This document shows, piece after piece, positions 45,770-53,935 of a stretch of 64,000 bases of DNA. The first letter of the stretch is position 1, and each line of letters starts with the position of its first letter. Both the position numbers and the translations under genes were made by a program. The DNA is from Deltaproteobacteria bacterium (GTDB taxonomy: Bacteria > Myxococcota_A > Polyangia > Nannocystales > Nannocystaceae): NCBI GenBank assembly GCA_016709225.1, contig JADJEE010000002.1, positions 2,191,462 through 2,255,461 of the forward strand, in the 5' to 3' direction. The notes under the pieces are model-generated. The model had not been told where the DNA came from, searched no databases, and saw only the letters and a program-made list of their open reading frames with translations.

Positions 45770-45935
45770 TAGTACCTCGACACAGCGATAGTGACGGGCC
45801 ATAACACCGCCCTGACCGCGCCTCGCTGCGTTGCCGCACCTTGAAATACGCCCGGTATTCCGGCGGCACGGCGCCTTGCGGAGTCGCGGCCATGACGGCG
45901 TTCTGACCCATCACTATCGCTGTGTCGAGGTACTA
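45770..45935 (-). mobile_element. MITE-like element, copy 1 (IS630-type ends)
   Basis: 166 bp that begin TAGTACCTCGACACAGCGAT and end with the inverted complement of it. The two ends agree over the first 25 bp, then with four mismatches over about 38 bp in all, leaving an unrelated centre of about 85 bp. The flanks read C-TA...TA-G: a duplicated TA inside a CTAG target, the signature of IS630/Tc1-mariner insertions. There is no transposase gene. It carries the stop codon of the CAP lipoprotein gene at its right end. An exact inverted copy lies at 48186-48351. Confidence 0.8.
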
Positions 45936-46577
45936 GAACGAGAAGTTCTGGTTCGCCCAGATGCCCTGGCCGGACTCCGAGAAGCCGCAGGCGACCTTGG
46001 TGTACTCGGTGTTCGACATGTTGATGTAGTGACCGTGTTCTTCGAAGGGCTCGCCCGGCCCCTCGTCCCACATCGCCTGCAAGCAGCCGACGATGACCTG
46101 ATCGGTCGACGGCCAGTCGGGGCAGGTGTTCTGCGCGAACTCCTCGCAGGTGCCGAAGTTCGCATGGGCGACTCCGCCTTGCTGATCGGCGGCGGACTGC
46201 GAGTCGGTGCACATCTCGGCGTCGGTCCAGCGCGCCAGCGGTGGCAGGCACTGACACTCCCAGCGGAACTGGTTGATGCGATCGACGCAGTCCTGGTACG
46301 GGTCGCCGCTGCTCGCCGCAGGGGTCGGTGTGCAGCCGGCGATCGGCTCGGGCAGCGGTCCGCTCTCGCAGCCCGACATCGAACCGCCACTCGAGTCACC
46401 CGCACTCGCGGTGTCGCTCGCCGTCGCGCTCGCGCTGGCACTCGAGCCCTGGGAGCTCGCGCCGCTGGCCGAGCCGCCGCCGCTCGAACCGTCGCTGCCA
46501 TCGCCACCGTCATCGCCGTCGGAGGCGATCACGCACGCGCACAGAGCCAAGATCACACCCAGGGCACAGGTTCGCAT
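45933..46577 (-). CDS. CAP/SCP-domain lipoprotein
   Basis: 214 residues. A short signal peptide with a lipobox-like LCAC at Cys15 is followed by a Ser/Gly/Ala linker to about residue 70. The CAP (SCP/PR1) domain covers the rest: INQFRWECQCLPPLARW, CTDSQSAADQQGGVAHANFG, then QAMWDEG, HGHYINMSNTEYTKVACGF and a final IWANQNFSF. The HGHYINM and ECQC features match CAP proteins, which often bind lipids or act as proteases, sometimes in predation or host interaction. The last codon is followed by TAG formed at the edge of the MITE-like element. It is divergent from the gltS-like gene. Confidence 0.8.
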   Translation of the reverse strand: MRTCALGVILALCACVIASDGDDGGDGSDGSSGGGSASGASSQGSSASASATASDTASAGDSSGGSMSGCESGPLPEPIAGCTPTPAASSGDPYQDCVDRINQFRWECQCLPPLARWTDAEMCTDSQSAADQQGGVAHANFGTCEEFAQNTCPDWPSTDQVIVGCLQAMWDEGPGEPFEEHGHYINMSNTEYTKVACGFSESGQGIWANQNFSF

Positions 46578-46799
46578 CACCGCAGTAGACCACGGCGGCG
46601 TCACGCTCGGCAACGCGGGGCCGCGACGGCCGCGACCGCCGGCGCCATCGGGCGATCGATTCCGACCGAGCCGAGGGGTGTGTGCTCGCCCCGAGCCGCG
46701 ACTTTTGTGCGCCGACCCGGCTGGCGTGCGGCGCTCGTCCGCTGCACGATCGCGCCTCGCGTCGGCGCCAGGCCGGCGTCGGCCCAAGGTTTCGATCGC

Positions 46800-48188
46800 A
46801 TGGAGTTCTGGCGTCACGCGCTCGTCGGCAACCTGCTGGTGCTCGCGATCACCCTCGCGATCGCAGCGACGCTGCGGGCCCGCATCGCCCCGCTGCGGCG
46901 GCTGGGCATCCCCGATGGCCTGCTCGCCGGCGCGCTGGCGCTGCTGGTCGGGCCGAGCGCGCTCGACGTGGTGCCGCACTCGCTCGCGTTCGGCGGCGCC
47001 GTGCTCGAGCCGCTGGTCTACCACGGCTTCGCGGTGGTGTTCATCGCGCTGGGCCTGCGCGCCGCGCCGCGCGTGCTCGTGACCCCAGGCGCGCGCTCGC
47101 TGGCATTCGGCTTCATCGCGCTGGCGGTGCTGCAATCGCTGCTGGGGTTCGCCGCGATCGCGGCGTGGTCGGCCGTCACGGGCGACGCGCTGCACCCCGG
47201 CTTCGGCTTCATGCTGATGCTGGGCTTCGCGCAGGGCCCCGGCCAAGCGCTCTCGCTGGGCAGCGCGTGGGAGGCGCTGGGCTTCGTGCAGGGCGCACAG
47301 ATCGGCCTGCTGTTCGCCGCGTTGGGCTTCGCTGCATGCTGCGTGCTCGGCATCCCGCTGGTGGCGTGGGCGCGTCGGCGCGGTTGGCTCGATCCGCCGA
47401 CGCCCATCGAGCCGCCGCAGGCCGCGAGCACGAATACCCACGAGGCCGCGCACCACGACGGCGGACGCGAGCAACGCATGGAGCCGTTGACGCTGGCGGC
47501 GGTGTGCATCGGCTGTGTCTACGCGCTGGTGTTCGCAGTCCTCTGGAGCCTCACCTCGCTGCTGCCCAGCGGCAGCTCGGCCGCCGCCACGGTGTGGGGC
47601 TTCCACTTCCTGGTCGGCTCCGCGCTCGCGATCACGCTGCGTCGCGTCGTCGATCGCACCCAGTGGTTCGCGCTCGACGACATCGTGCTCTCGCGCATCG
47701 CCATCACGGCGGTCGACCTGACCACGGCCGCCGCCCTCGGAGCGCTCGAGCTCGACGCGATCGGCCCCTGGCTCGCGCCGATCCTCGTGATCGCGGCCGC
47801 CGGCGGCGTGTTCACCCTCGTGGTGACGCTGTGGCTGGGTCGTCGCGCCTTCCCCGACGCGCCACTCGCCCACGTGTTGATGCTCTTCGGTACCTCGACC
47901 GGCACCATGCCCACCGGCTTCGCGTTGCTGCGCATGGTCGACCCGGAGCTGCGCGGGCCGGTCGCGCGCAGCACCGTGCTTGCGGCAACCGCTGCGGTGC
48001 CGCTCGGCATGCCGCTCTTCCTGGCGGTGATCCCGATCTCCGTCTCGGGCTGGCGCGACGGCGACGGCGGCACCGGCACCACGATCGCGATGCTGGTCGC
48101 CTATGCGGTGGTGTTGTTCGCGCTGTGGCGCCGTCGTGGCGGCCTGCGCTCGCATCCGCCCTGGTGGCGCGCGTGGCCGCGCGACTAG
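46800..48188 (+). CDS. GltS-type sodium/glutamate symporter
   Basis: 462 residues with about ten hydrophobic helices and a cytoplasmic loop near the middle (about 200-225, rich in His/Glu/Arg). It fits the GltS (sodium:glutamate symporter) family: PDGLLAGALALLVGP in the first half, GFGFMLMLGFAQGPGQAL, and in the second half FHFLVGSALAITLRR and LMLFGTSTGTMPTGFALLRMVDP, the last being the pore-type motif repeated in both halves. The protein would import glutamate or a similar dicarboxylate with sodium. Its stop codon TAG lies within the target site of the second MITE-like copy. Both genes of the bracketed segment share a 222-bp divergent promoter region. Confidence 0.82.
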   Translation: MEFWRHALVGNLLVLAITLAIAATLRARIAPLRRLGIPDGLLAGALALLVGPSALDVVPHSLAFGGAVLEPLVYHGFAVVFIALGLRAAPRVLVTPGARSLAFGFIALAVLQSLLGFAAIAAWSAVTGDALHPGFGFMLMLGFAQGPGQALSLGSAWEALGFVQGAQIGLLFAALGFAACCVLGIPLVAWARRRGWLDPPTPIEPPQAASTNTHEAAHHDGGREQRMEPLTLAAVCIGCVYALVFAVLWSLTSLLPSGSSAAATVWGFHFLVGSALAITLRRVVDRTQWFALDDIVLSRIAITAVDLTTAAALGALELDAIGPWLAPILVIAAAGGVFTLVVTLWLGRRAFPDAPLAHVLMLFGTSTGTMPTGFALLRMVDPELRGPVARSTVLAATAAVPLGMPLFLAVIPISVSGWRDGDGGTGTTIAMLVAYAVVLFALWRRRGGLRSHPPWWRAWPRD

Positions 48189-48351
48189 TACCTCGACACA
48201 GCGATAGTGATGGGTCAGAACGCCGTCATGGCCGCGACTCCGCAAGGCGCCGTGCCGCCGGAATACCGGGCGTATTTCAAGGTGCGGCAACGCAGCGAGG
48301 CGCGGTCAGGGCGGTGTTATGGCCCGTCACTATCGCTGTGTCGAGGTACTA
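48186..48351 (+). mobile_element. MITE-like element, copy 2 (IS630-type ends)
   Basis: 166 bp identical to the reverse complement of the copy at 45770-45935, base for base. Flanks are again CTAG with the TA duplicated. The left edge supplies the TAG stop codon of the gltS-like gene. No transposase is encoded; the short frame inside is not convincing. Confidence 0.82.
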
Positions 48352-48658
48352 GCCTCGACACCGTTCGCACGGTTTTCACAGGCGAAGGATGCGCGTGCCG
48401 AGTGTCGCGCGCACGCAACAGGCCGCCTGACGCACGCGTGGTCGCGACGCGTCATGCAACCGCAGGCAACTGCGCGCGACGCATGCGAGGCGAGTGTTCG
48501 CGAGACCACGGACGGTGAGGAGGTTCGTCGGGTTTCGAGCGGCGACGCTTGGGGTTCGCGATGCGAACGACGGGTGCCACCCGACCGTGCACGGCGCTGC
48601 CGGGCGACCCGCATCACAGCGAGTGGCGCACGAGCGGACGATCGTCGCGCACGGCGTC
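48352..48658. other. Intergenic stretch with no gene seen
   Basis: 307 bp between the MITE-like element and the next start. It contains GTTCGC-GAT-GCGAAC, a 6-bp hairpin at 48554-48568, but no convincing frame, RNA gene or repeat. The promoter of the following gene probably lies here. Confidence 0.6.
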
Positions 48659-49261
48659 ATGGTCTCTGGCGTGATCGCAACTGCTGCTTACCTCTTCCTC
48701 GTTCAGATGGTTTTCACAGCGCCCGGCCCCGAGACGGCGCCGACCGTTTCGAGCACGGCGTCGACCGCTGCGTCGGCAGCTGCGACTCGCCGCGCACCGC
48801 AGCTGCCGTGGTTCTCGCGCAGCGGCTACTTCATCATGGGTAGCTCGCCGATGGTCTCGATGTACGCCAACGGCTTCGCGCCGGGCATCCGCTACGACGT
48901 CGAGTCCGGCTTCGCGTTCCGCCGCGGCAACCTCCGCCTGATGTTCGGCGCCAACCCCAAGCTCATGCAGTACTTCGGTCGCAAGCGGCCCGCCGGCGGC
49001 CTCGACGGCGTGGTCACGGCCTCGTGGCGCGCGGTCTACGTCCGCGCCGGCGCCGGTGTGATGGCCAACATGCCATCGGGCCCGCGCGGGGCCGAGCTCG
49101 CGCGGGTGCTGCCGGCGGTGGGCGGCGTCGCCGGCATCGGCGTGCAGACCATGCGCGACCACGTCGGTGGTCGCATGGGCGTCGACTACGACTTCCGCGT
49201 CGACACCACCGGCACGCGGATCCAGACCGTGATGTTCACGCTCCAGCTGTGGTTCGGCTGA
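48659..49261 (+). CDS. Hypothetical outer membrane-like protein
   Basis: 200 residues if translation starts at MVSGVIA. A hydrophobic N-terminal helix (signal or anchor) is followed by a Thr/Ala/Ser linker, then a C-terminal half of alternating strands ending in an aromatic residue: SGYFIMGSSPMVSMYANG, AFRRGNLRLMFGANP, VRAGAGVMANMPSG, and a final TVMFTLQLWFG. This is the look of a small beta-barrel or beta-sheet surface protein. No family recognised. A longer open frame extends 55 codons upstream but is Arg-rich and unlikely. It stands alone, next to the ParA/AlbA operon in opposite orientation. Confidence 0.6.
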   Translation: MVSGVIATAAYLFLVQMVFTAPGPETAPTVSSTASTAASAAATRRAPQLPWFSRSGYFIMGSSPMVSMYANGFAPGIRYDVESGFAFRRGNLRLMFGANPKLMQYFGRKRPAGGLDGVVTASWRAVYVRAGAGVMANMPSGPRGAELARVLPAVGGVAGIGVQTMRDHVGGRMGVDYDFRVDTTGTRIQTVMFTLQLWFG

Positions 49262-49306
49262 GTCACGCCGCTCGAGCCGCCCGCACGCATGCGCTCCCCA
49301 GGCGGT

Positions 49307-50326
49307 TCAGGCCACGCCGCGGGGGAGCGCGCCAGCCCGCGCACTCTCGACCGCGACGATTCGTTGGAGCACCGCAGTCGTGAGCGCGTGGAAGTCGTCG
49401 CGACAACGCGCTACCGCGGCCGCGTGGGCCCCGATGGCGCCGTCGGCCGGCTTCAGCGCGAACATGGGCTTGTGCGCATCGTGGGCCAGCGGCATGAGGC
49501 TCTGATAGTTCTTCATGATCCCGAGACACGCCGGATCTGCTGCAGCGTCGTTCGCGGGAGCCTGGTCCATCAGCAGGCTACGGTGATACTCCGCGGGCAT
49601 GCGGCTCACCCAACGCTCGTAGGCCCGCACCGGTCGACTGAGGCGCATGACCGCCTGCATCAGCACGTAGCCCAGCGGGTTCATCCCGCCGTCCGGCAAG
49701 TCGACGCCCGCCGGCCTTCGATCGAGACGGTCCTTCCAATCGCGACGCCAATCCGCAAGCGTCGGTCCGAGGTTTCGCAGACCCTGAACGGAGAAGAGGT
49801 CGGGAGCGAGTGGTGTCACGACGTGTTGTGCGGCGAGCAAGGCGGCGCGATTGATCGCTCCCAGATTGGGGCCGACGTCGATGATGGTCACCGCGGCGGC
49901 GTGCGCATCCGAGGCGCGACGGGCAATCCGATGGAACGCCGACAAGGTTCGGAACGCCGCCTCGTCGCGGTTGAGCGCCCTCGGCCACGCGTCCGACAGC
50001 TTGTCCTCGAATTGTGAAAGGCCGAGATCACCGGGCACGAGTCCGAGACGCTCACCGAGCAGCTCGATGTGCGGCTCACCGACATCCCCCGTACCGCGAA
50101 GGATGGGGCGCAAGCACCCGAGCACCGTGCTCGCATGCTCCGGTGTGTCCGGCCACAGCTGTTCGAGGCGTTCCTCGGGCAAGCACATCGCGGTGAGATT
50201 CGACTGCGGATCGAGATCGACCACGAGAACGCGAATCCCGGACTCTGCGAGCATGTGCGCGAAGTGATAGACCAGCGTCGTCTTGCCGACGCCACCCTTG
50301 TTGTTGAAGAACGCCAGCGTCCTCAC
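49307..50326 (-). CDS. ParA/MinD-like ATPase
   Basis: 339 residues from a GTG that overlaps the upstream stop (GTGA). The deviant Walker A motif KGGVGKTT (10-17), LVVDLDPQSNLT, and TIIDVGPNLGAIN identify a ParA-type P-loop ATPase. These bind DNA or membranes in ATP-dependent patches to segregate plasmids, chromosomes or protein complexes. No parB, parS-like repeat or replication gene is nearby, so a plasmid partition role is not supported. Its tight coupling with an AlbA/HATPase protein suggests a dedicated two-protein system. The last 80 residues after MKNYQSLMPLAHDAHKPMF differ from short ParA proteins. Confidence 0.82.
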   Translation of the reverse strand: MRTLAFFNNKGGVGKTTLVYHFAHMLAESGIRVLVVDLDPQSNLTAMCLPEERLEQLWPDTPEHASTVLGCLRPILRGTGDVGEPHIELLGERLGLVPGDLGLSQFEDKLSDAWPRALNRDEAAFRTLSAFHRIARRASDAHAAAVTIIDVGPNLGAINRAALLAAQHVVTPLAPDLFSVQGLRNLGPTLADWRRDWKDRLDRRPAGVDLPDGGMNPLGYVLMQAVMRLSRPVRAYERWVSRMPAEYHRSLLMDQAPANDAAADPACLGIMKNYQSLMPLAHDAHKPMFALKPADGAIGAHAAAVARCRDDFHALTTAVLQRIVAVESARAGALPRGVA

Positions 50327-51510
50327 GCCGACCTCACGATTGCCGCGAAATTGCCCGGCTGGAAGCTGAACTCTGGCGGGGGGTTGCCGTTGTCAGCGCA
50401 GGCCCTACGCGCCATCGGCACACCGAACCCGAATCGCTGAACGTAGCCGAGTGCGTGCAGGGCCTCAGCGATCGTCGGATTGCGATAGTCGTTCCCGCCG
50501 GGATTCCCGAACGTCTCCGGTGTCGCACGACCGAACAGTCCACCCGGATTGTGGATCTCGATCCGATCGCGGAACCAGTACCACTGCACCGGTGCGTAGC
50601 TCGTCTCGTAGTTGCGATGCTTCACTGCGTTGCGAAGGAGTTGCTGCAGCGCATCGACCGGATAGTCAGGCCGTACGACCTCGCGATCCGTCCCTGCAAT
50701 CGTCGTGGCGGTGCGGATGTGTGCACGCGTGAGTTCATCCATCTGTCGCAGGAGGATCGGCAGCGGACCCCGGAGTTCGCGTCGATCGACGACCGGGTCC
50801 GCGAGCTCGAGACCATCGATGCGCAGGAACTGGATGTATGCCCCTTTCACGAACGCGGTCGGCTCGTGACCGAGAACCAGCAGCCCCGCGACGTTGGGGA
50901 CGGCGTCTGGGTCCGCGAGGTGCAACGCCGCGAGCTGTTCGGGCAAGGAGCGCTGGTTCTCCCGGAGCGTCTCCGTGTCCACCGCGTTCGGTAGGTACTC
51001 GCGTCGAAACAACTCGAGGTCGAGGTCGTCGATCGTCGCACCGTGGACGGTGGTCTGATCGTACGGACCGTCCCAGGCGCGCCGGCGCTCCACCAGCACA
51101 CGCTCCTCATCCCGTGTGGCGCGGCGCGACGTCGGCCCGACACGAATCCACACTGCTCCGCGCAGCCGCACGGGTGGACTCGGCGAGGGGTGGACCTCGA
51201 CCACCGCAATCGGCACGCCCTCGTGCTTCGCCTCGTACACGTCGATGCGGGGGAACGGCAGGATGTTGCCGTCGCTCCGGATGTTCGCGAGGTCGCGAAG
51301 GAGCTGGTCCGTCACCGGCGTCCCGACGGGAGCCCCGGCATCGGTGACGCCGACGAGGACGAAGCCACTCGCGCCTGTCCCTGGGAGATCGTTGGCGTAC
51401 GCGCAGATCGCTTGCTCGACCTTGGACTTGTCGGACAACGACTGCTTGCGCTCGACCTGCTGACTCTCGAGCGCGCGGGCCAGCGCCGTCACCGTCGCTT
51501 CATCGATCAT
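50323..51510 (-). CDS. Schlafen AlbA_2 domain plus GHKL ATPase-like domain protein
   Basis: 395 residues from MIDEATVT; the long open frame upstream is Arg-rich and was not used. The N-terminal half is an AlbA_2 domain of Schlafen type (ERKQSLSDKSKVEQAICAYAN, then GFVLVGVTDAG and AVWIRVGPTSRRATRDEERVLVERR), predicted to bind nucleic acid. The C-terminal half (about 230-395) resembles the HATPase_c_4 domain found in RecG-like proteins (LLRNAVKHRNYET, EIHNPGGLFG, GFGVPMARRAC). This domain pair occurs in transcriptional regulators and in some defence-associated proteins. It is first in an operon with the ParA-like gene, so both are made together. Confidence 0.78.
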   Translation of the reverse strand: MIDEATVTALARALESQQVERKQSLSDKSKVEQAICAYANDLPGTGASGFVLVGVTDAGAPVGTPVTDQLLRDLANIRSDGNILPFPRIDVYEAKHEGVPIAVVEVHPSPSPPVRLRGAVWIRVGPTSRRATRDEERVLVERRRAWDGPYDQTTVHGATIDDLDLELFRREYLPNAVDTETLRENQRSLPEQLAALHLADPDAVPNVAGLLVLGHEPTAFVKGAYIQFLRIDGLELADPVVDRRELRGPLPILLRQMDELTRAHIRTATTIAGTDREVVRPDYPVDALQQLLRNAVKHRNYETSYAPVQWYWFRDRIEIHNPGGLFGRATPETFGNPGGNDYRNPTIAEALHALGYVQRFGFGVPMARRACADNGNPPPEFSFQPGNFAAIVRSA

Positions 51511-51732
51511 GCGTCCGAGGAGCATATCGCAGGTCGCCGGGTTTCTCGTTCCTGGGTCGCCGGCTGCCGCCGCGGGCCGCGGCGACGTCGACGGTGTGGT
51601 GCTCGCGCCCGTCACCGGAGGCTCGATCGATAGCCGCGGCAGCCAAAGCCTGCTCGCGTCGACGATGGTTCGGCTCCCCGCGACGTCGAGCGATGGCCCC
51701 ACGCCACCCGCGTCGACTACACTCGCGTGGTG

Positions 51733-52134
51733 ATGCCGACCGCCCGTCTCGCGCACGCGTTCCTGTTCGTCTGCGATCTCGAGCGCATGATCGACTTCTA
51801 CGTCCGCGCACTGGACTTCACGCGCGAGGACACCGCGGACGCCGGCTTCGTGATGCTGCGCGGGCCCGCGGGGGGCGACCTCGCGCTGCACCGCGTACCC
51901 GACCACGTCGCGGAGGCGATCGCTCTCACCTCGCCAGCCGCGTGGCGCGAGGAGTCGGCGATGAAGCTGAGCTTCGCGACCGACGATCTCGCAGGGCAGC
52001 GACAGCGCGTCCTCGACCACGGAGGTCAGGCGAAGGCGCCGTGGTCGTGGGACGGGCGCGAGTACTGCGAGTGCGCGGACCCCGAGGGCAACATCGTGCA
52101 GCTGCTCGCGCCCGCGCGACCCCACGGCGGGTGA
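51733..52134 (+). CDS. VOC (glyoxalase/bleomycin resistance) family protein
   Basis: 133 residues from the ATG; two GTG codons just upstream are also open. The vicinal oxygen chelate fold is shown by the strand-helix-strand repeat: HAFLFVCDLERMIDFYVRALDF in the first half and LSFATDDLAGQRQRVLDHGG, then CADPEGNIVQLLAP in the second. These enzymes use a metal to isomerise, hydrolyse or sequester small molecules; the function here is open. It is followed after 73 bp by the second DUF1592 gene. Confidence 0.8.
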   Translation: MPTARLAHAFLFVCDLERMIDFYVRALDFTREDTADAGFVMLRGPAGGDLALHRVPDHVAEAIALTSPAAWREESAMKLSFATDDLAGQRQRVLDHGGQAKAPWSWDGREYCECADPEGNIVQLLAPARPHGG

Positions 52135-52207
52135 TGCCGCTTTGATGTGGCCTGCCCCACGCAAATTACCCGTGGATGGTTTGGCCGTTCGTGTGACTCA
52201 TGGTCCG

Positions 52208-53935
52208 ATGCGACGGATTCCAAGTCCCCGCGGGATGGGCACGCTCGCGCTCGGCTGCGCGCTGCTGGTCCCGGGCTGCTACTCGGGCCTCTCGGGCCAG
52301 GCCGGCGATGCGGCCTCGGGCGCCGAGGGTGGTGGCACCGATGCCGGTACGGCCGGTAGCGGGGCCGATGGCGGCAGCTCCGACGGCGGTGTGCCCGAAG
52401 GCGAGTGCGCGGCGATTCCCGCGGCCCCGCTGCGACGCCTCACGCCTGCGCAGTACCGCAACACGATGCGCGATCTCTTCGGCGACCCCGACTTCGATCC
52501 GAGCTACGCCGACCTCGCCGACATCACCAGCGAGCTCGGCGTCCGCCAGCTGCGCAGCGACGCCGAGGCGATGGTCTCGCGCAAGGCCAGCTGGACCAAG
52601 CCGGTGTTCCCCTGCGACACCAGCGGCGCCGCCGACGAGGCCTGCGTCGACAGCTTCATCACGGACTTCGGCCGCCGCGCGCTGCGACACGCGGTGACCG
52701 AAGAGGAGCGCGCGACGCTGCGCGCCACCTACGACGCCGCACTCGCCGAGCTGGGCTTCGCCGACGCGATGGACGCGCTGCTGATGGCGATGCTGCAGAG
52801 CCCCGCCTTCGTCTACCACTTCGAGGTCGGCACCGACGTGCCCGACGCCCCGGGCCTGCGCAAGCTCGACCCCAACGAGCTGGCCTCGCGCCTGAGCTAC
52901 CTGCTGTGGGACAGCCTGCCGGACGACGAGCTGTTCGCGGCGGCCGACGCCGGCGATCTCGACAGCGAGGCCGGGCTGCGCGAGCAGGTGCAGCGGATGC
53001 TGGCCGACACGCGCACCGACGCCAAGCTGCAGCACTTCGTCTCCGACTGGCTGCAGCTCGACGGCGGCAAGCTGCACTTCCCGCTCGAGGAGACGACCAA
53101 GGACGCCGCGCTGTTCCCCGACTACGACGCGTCGCTGCAGGCCGCGATGCGCATCGAGCACGAGGCGCTGGTACGCCGGGTGTTCTTCGAGCAAGGTGGC
53201 GACTTCGAGGCGCTGCTCACGACCCGCGACGCCTACGTGAACGCCTCGCTCGCGGAGCTCTACGGCGTGCCCGGGCCGGCCGACGACGATACCTGGGCGT
53301 GGGTCGAGCTGCCCGCCGGCGAGCGTGCGGGGCTGCTGACGCGGGCCGCGTTCCTCACGGTGTACGCCGCTTCGAAGGCGCAGTCGCCGATCCGGCGCGG
53401 CGTGTTCGTGGTGAAGGAGATGATGTGCCTGCACCTCGGTGACCCACCGGCGAACGTCGACAACACCCCGGTCGATGGTGGTGAAAACGTCGACGAGAAC
53501 GGCAATCCCATCGTCCGCACCGTGCGCGAAGAGACCGAGCTGCGCACTGCGGGCGGCAGCTGCACCGGCTGCCACGGCGTGATCAACCCGGTCGGGTTCT
53601 CGTTCGAGCACTACGACGCGATCGGTCGCTGGCAGGACCAAGAGCTCGTCAGCGGCAAGCCGATCGACGCCAGCGGCGAGCTGGTGGGCGACATCGAGGG
53701 TGCGGTCGACGGCGCGCTGCAGACCAGCGAGCGCCTGGCCGGCAGCACCATGGTGCGCGAGTGCTTCGCCGATCGCTGGGCCATGCTCGCGCTCGGCGTC
53801 GAGGGCTCTGCGCTGGACCCTTGCACGCAGCGCGACGTCCGCGATCGGTTCGTCGAGACCGGCGACATGCACGAGCTGCTCATCACCTTGGTCACCAGCG
53901 ACGGCTTCCGATACTTCTCGACGGAGGGGCAGTGA
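52208..53935 (+). CDS. DUF1592/DUF1588-type cytochrome-like lipoprotein, copy 2
   Basis: 575 residues from the MRRIPSP start, which gives a basic N-terminus, a hydrophobic core and lipobox LVPGC at Cys24; an upstream ATG is open but poorer. A Gly/Ala/Asp linker follows. The domain order is as in copy 1: DUF1587 (LRRLTPAQYRNTMRDLFGD), DUF1595, DUF1592 (SRLSYLLWDSLPDDEL), DUF1588 and DUF1585. The haem-type motif CTGCH sits at residues 452-456, the same residue numbers as CATCH in copy 1. The function is unknown. The gene overlaps its DUF1552 partner (TGATG). Confidence 0.83.
   Translation: MRRIPSPRGMGTLALGCALLVPGCYSGLSGQAGDAASGAEGGGTDAGTAGSGADGGSSDGGVPEGECAAIPAAPLRRLTPAQYRNTMRDLFGDPDFDPSYADLADITSELGVRQLRSDAEAMVSRKASWTKPVFPCDTSGAADEACVDSFITDFGRRALRHAVTEEERATLRATYDAALAELGFADAMDALLMAMLQSPAFVYHFEVGTDVPDAPGLRKLDPNELASRLSYLLWDSLPDDELFAAADAGDLDSEAGLREQVQRMLADTRTDAKLQHFVSDWLQLDGGKLHFPLEETTKDAALFPDYDASLQAAMRIEHEALVRRVFFEQGGDFEALLTTRDAYVNASLAELYGVPGPADDDTWAWVELPAGERAGLLTRAAFLTVYAASKAQSPIRRGVFVVKEMMCLHLGDPPANVDNTPVDGGENVDENGNPIVRTVREETELRTAGGSCTGCHGVINPVGFSFEHYDAIGRWQDQELVSGKPIDASGELVGDIEGAVDGALQTSERLAGSTMVRECFADRWAMLALGVEGSALDPCTQRDVRDRFVETGDMHELLITLVTSDGFRYFSTEGQ

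Noticed and set aside
45831..48290. Two 785-residue frames of opposite orientation spanning the bracketed segment
   Set aside because: They merely read from the MITE-like copies into the real genes; their identical first residues come from the shared 166-bp repeat.
49307..50326. Plasmid partition locus
   Set aside because: A ParA-like ATPase is present but no parB-like gene, centromere repeats or replication gene is seen.
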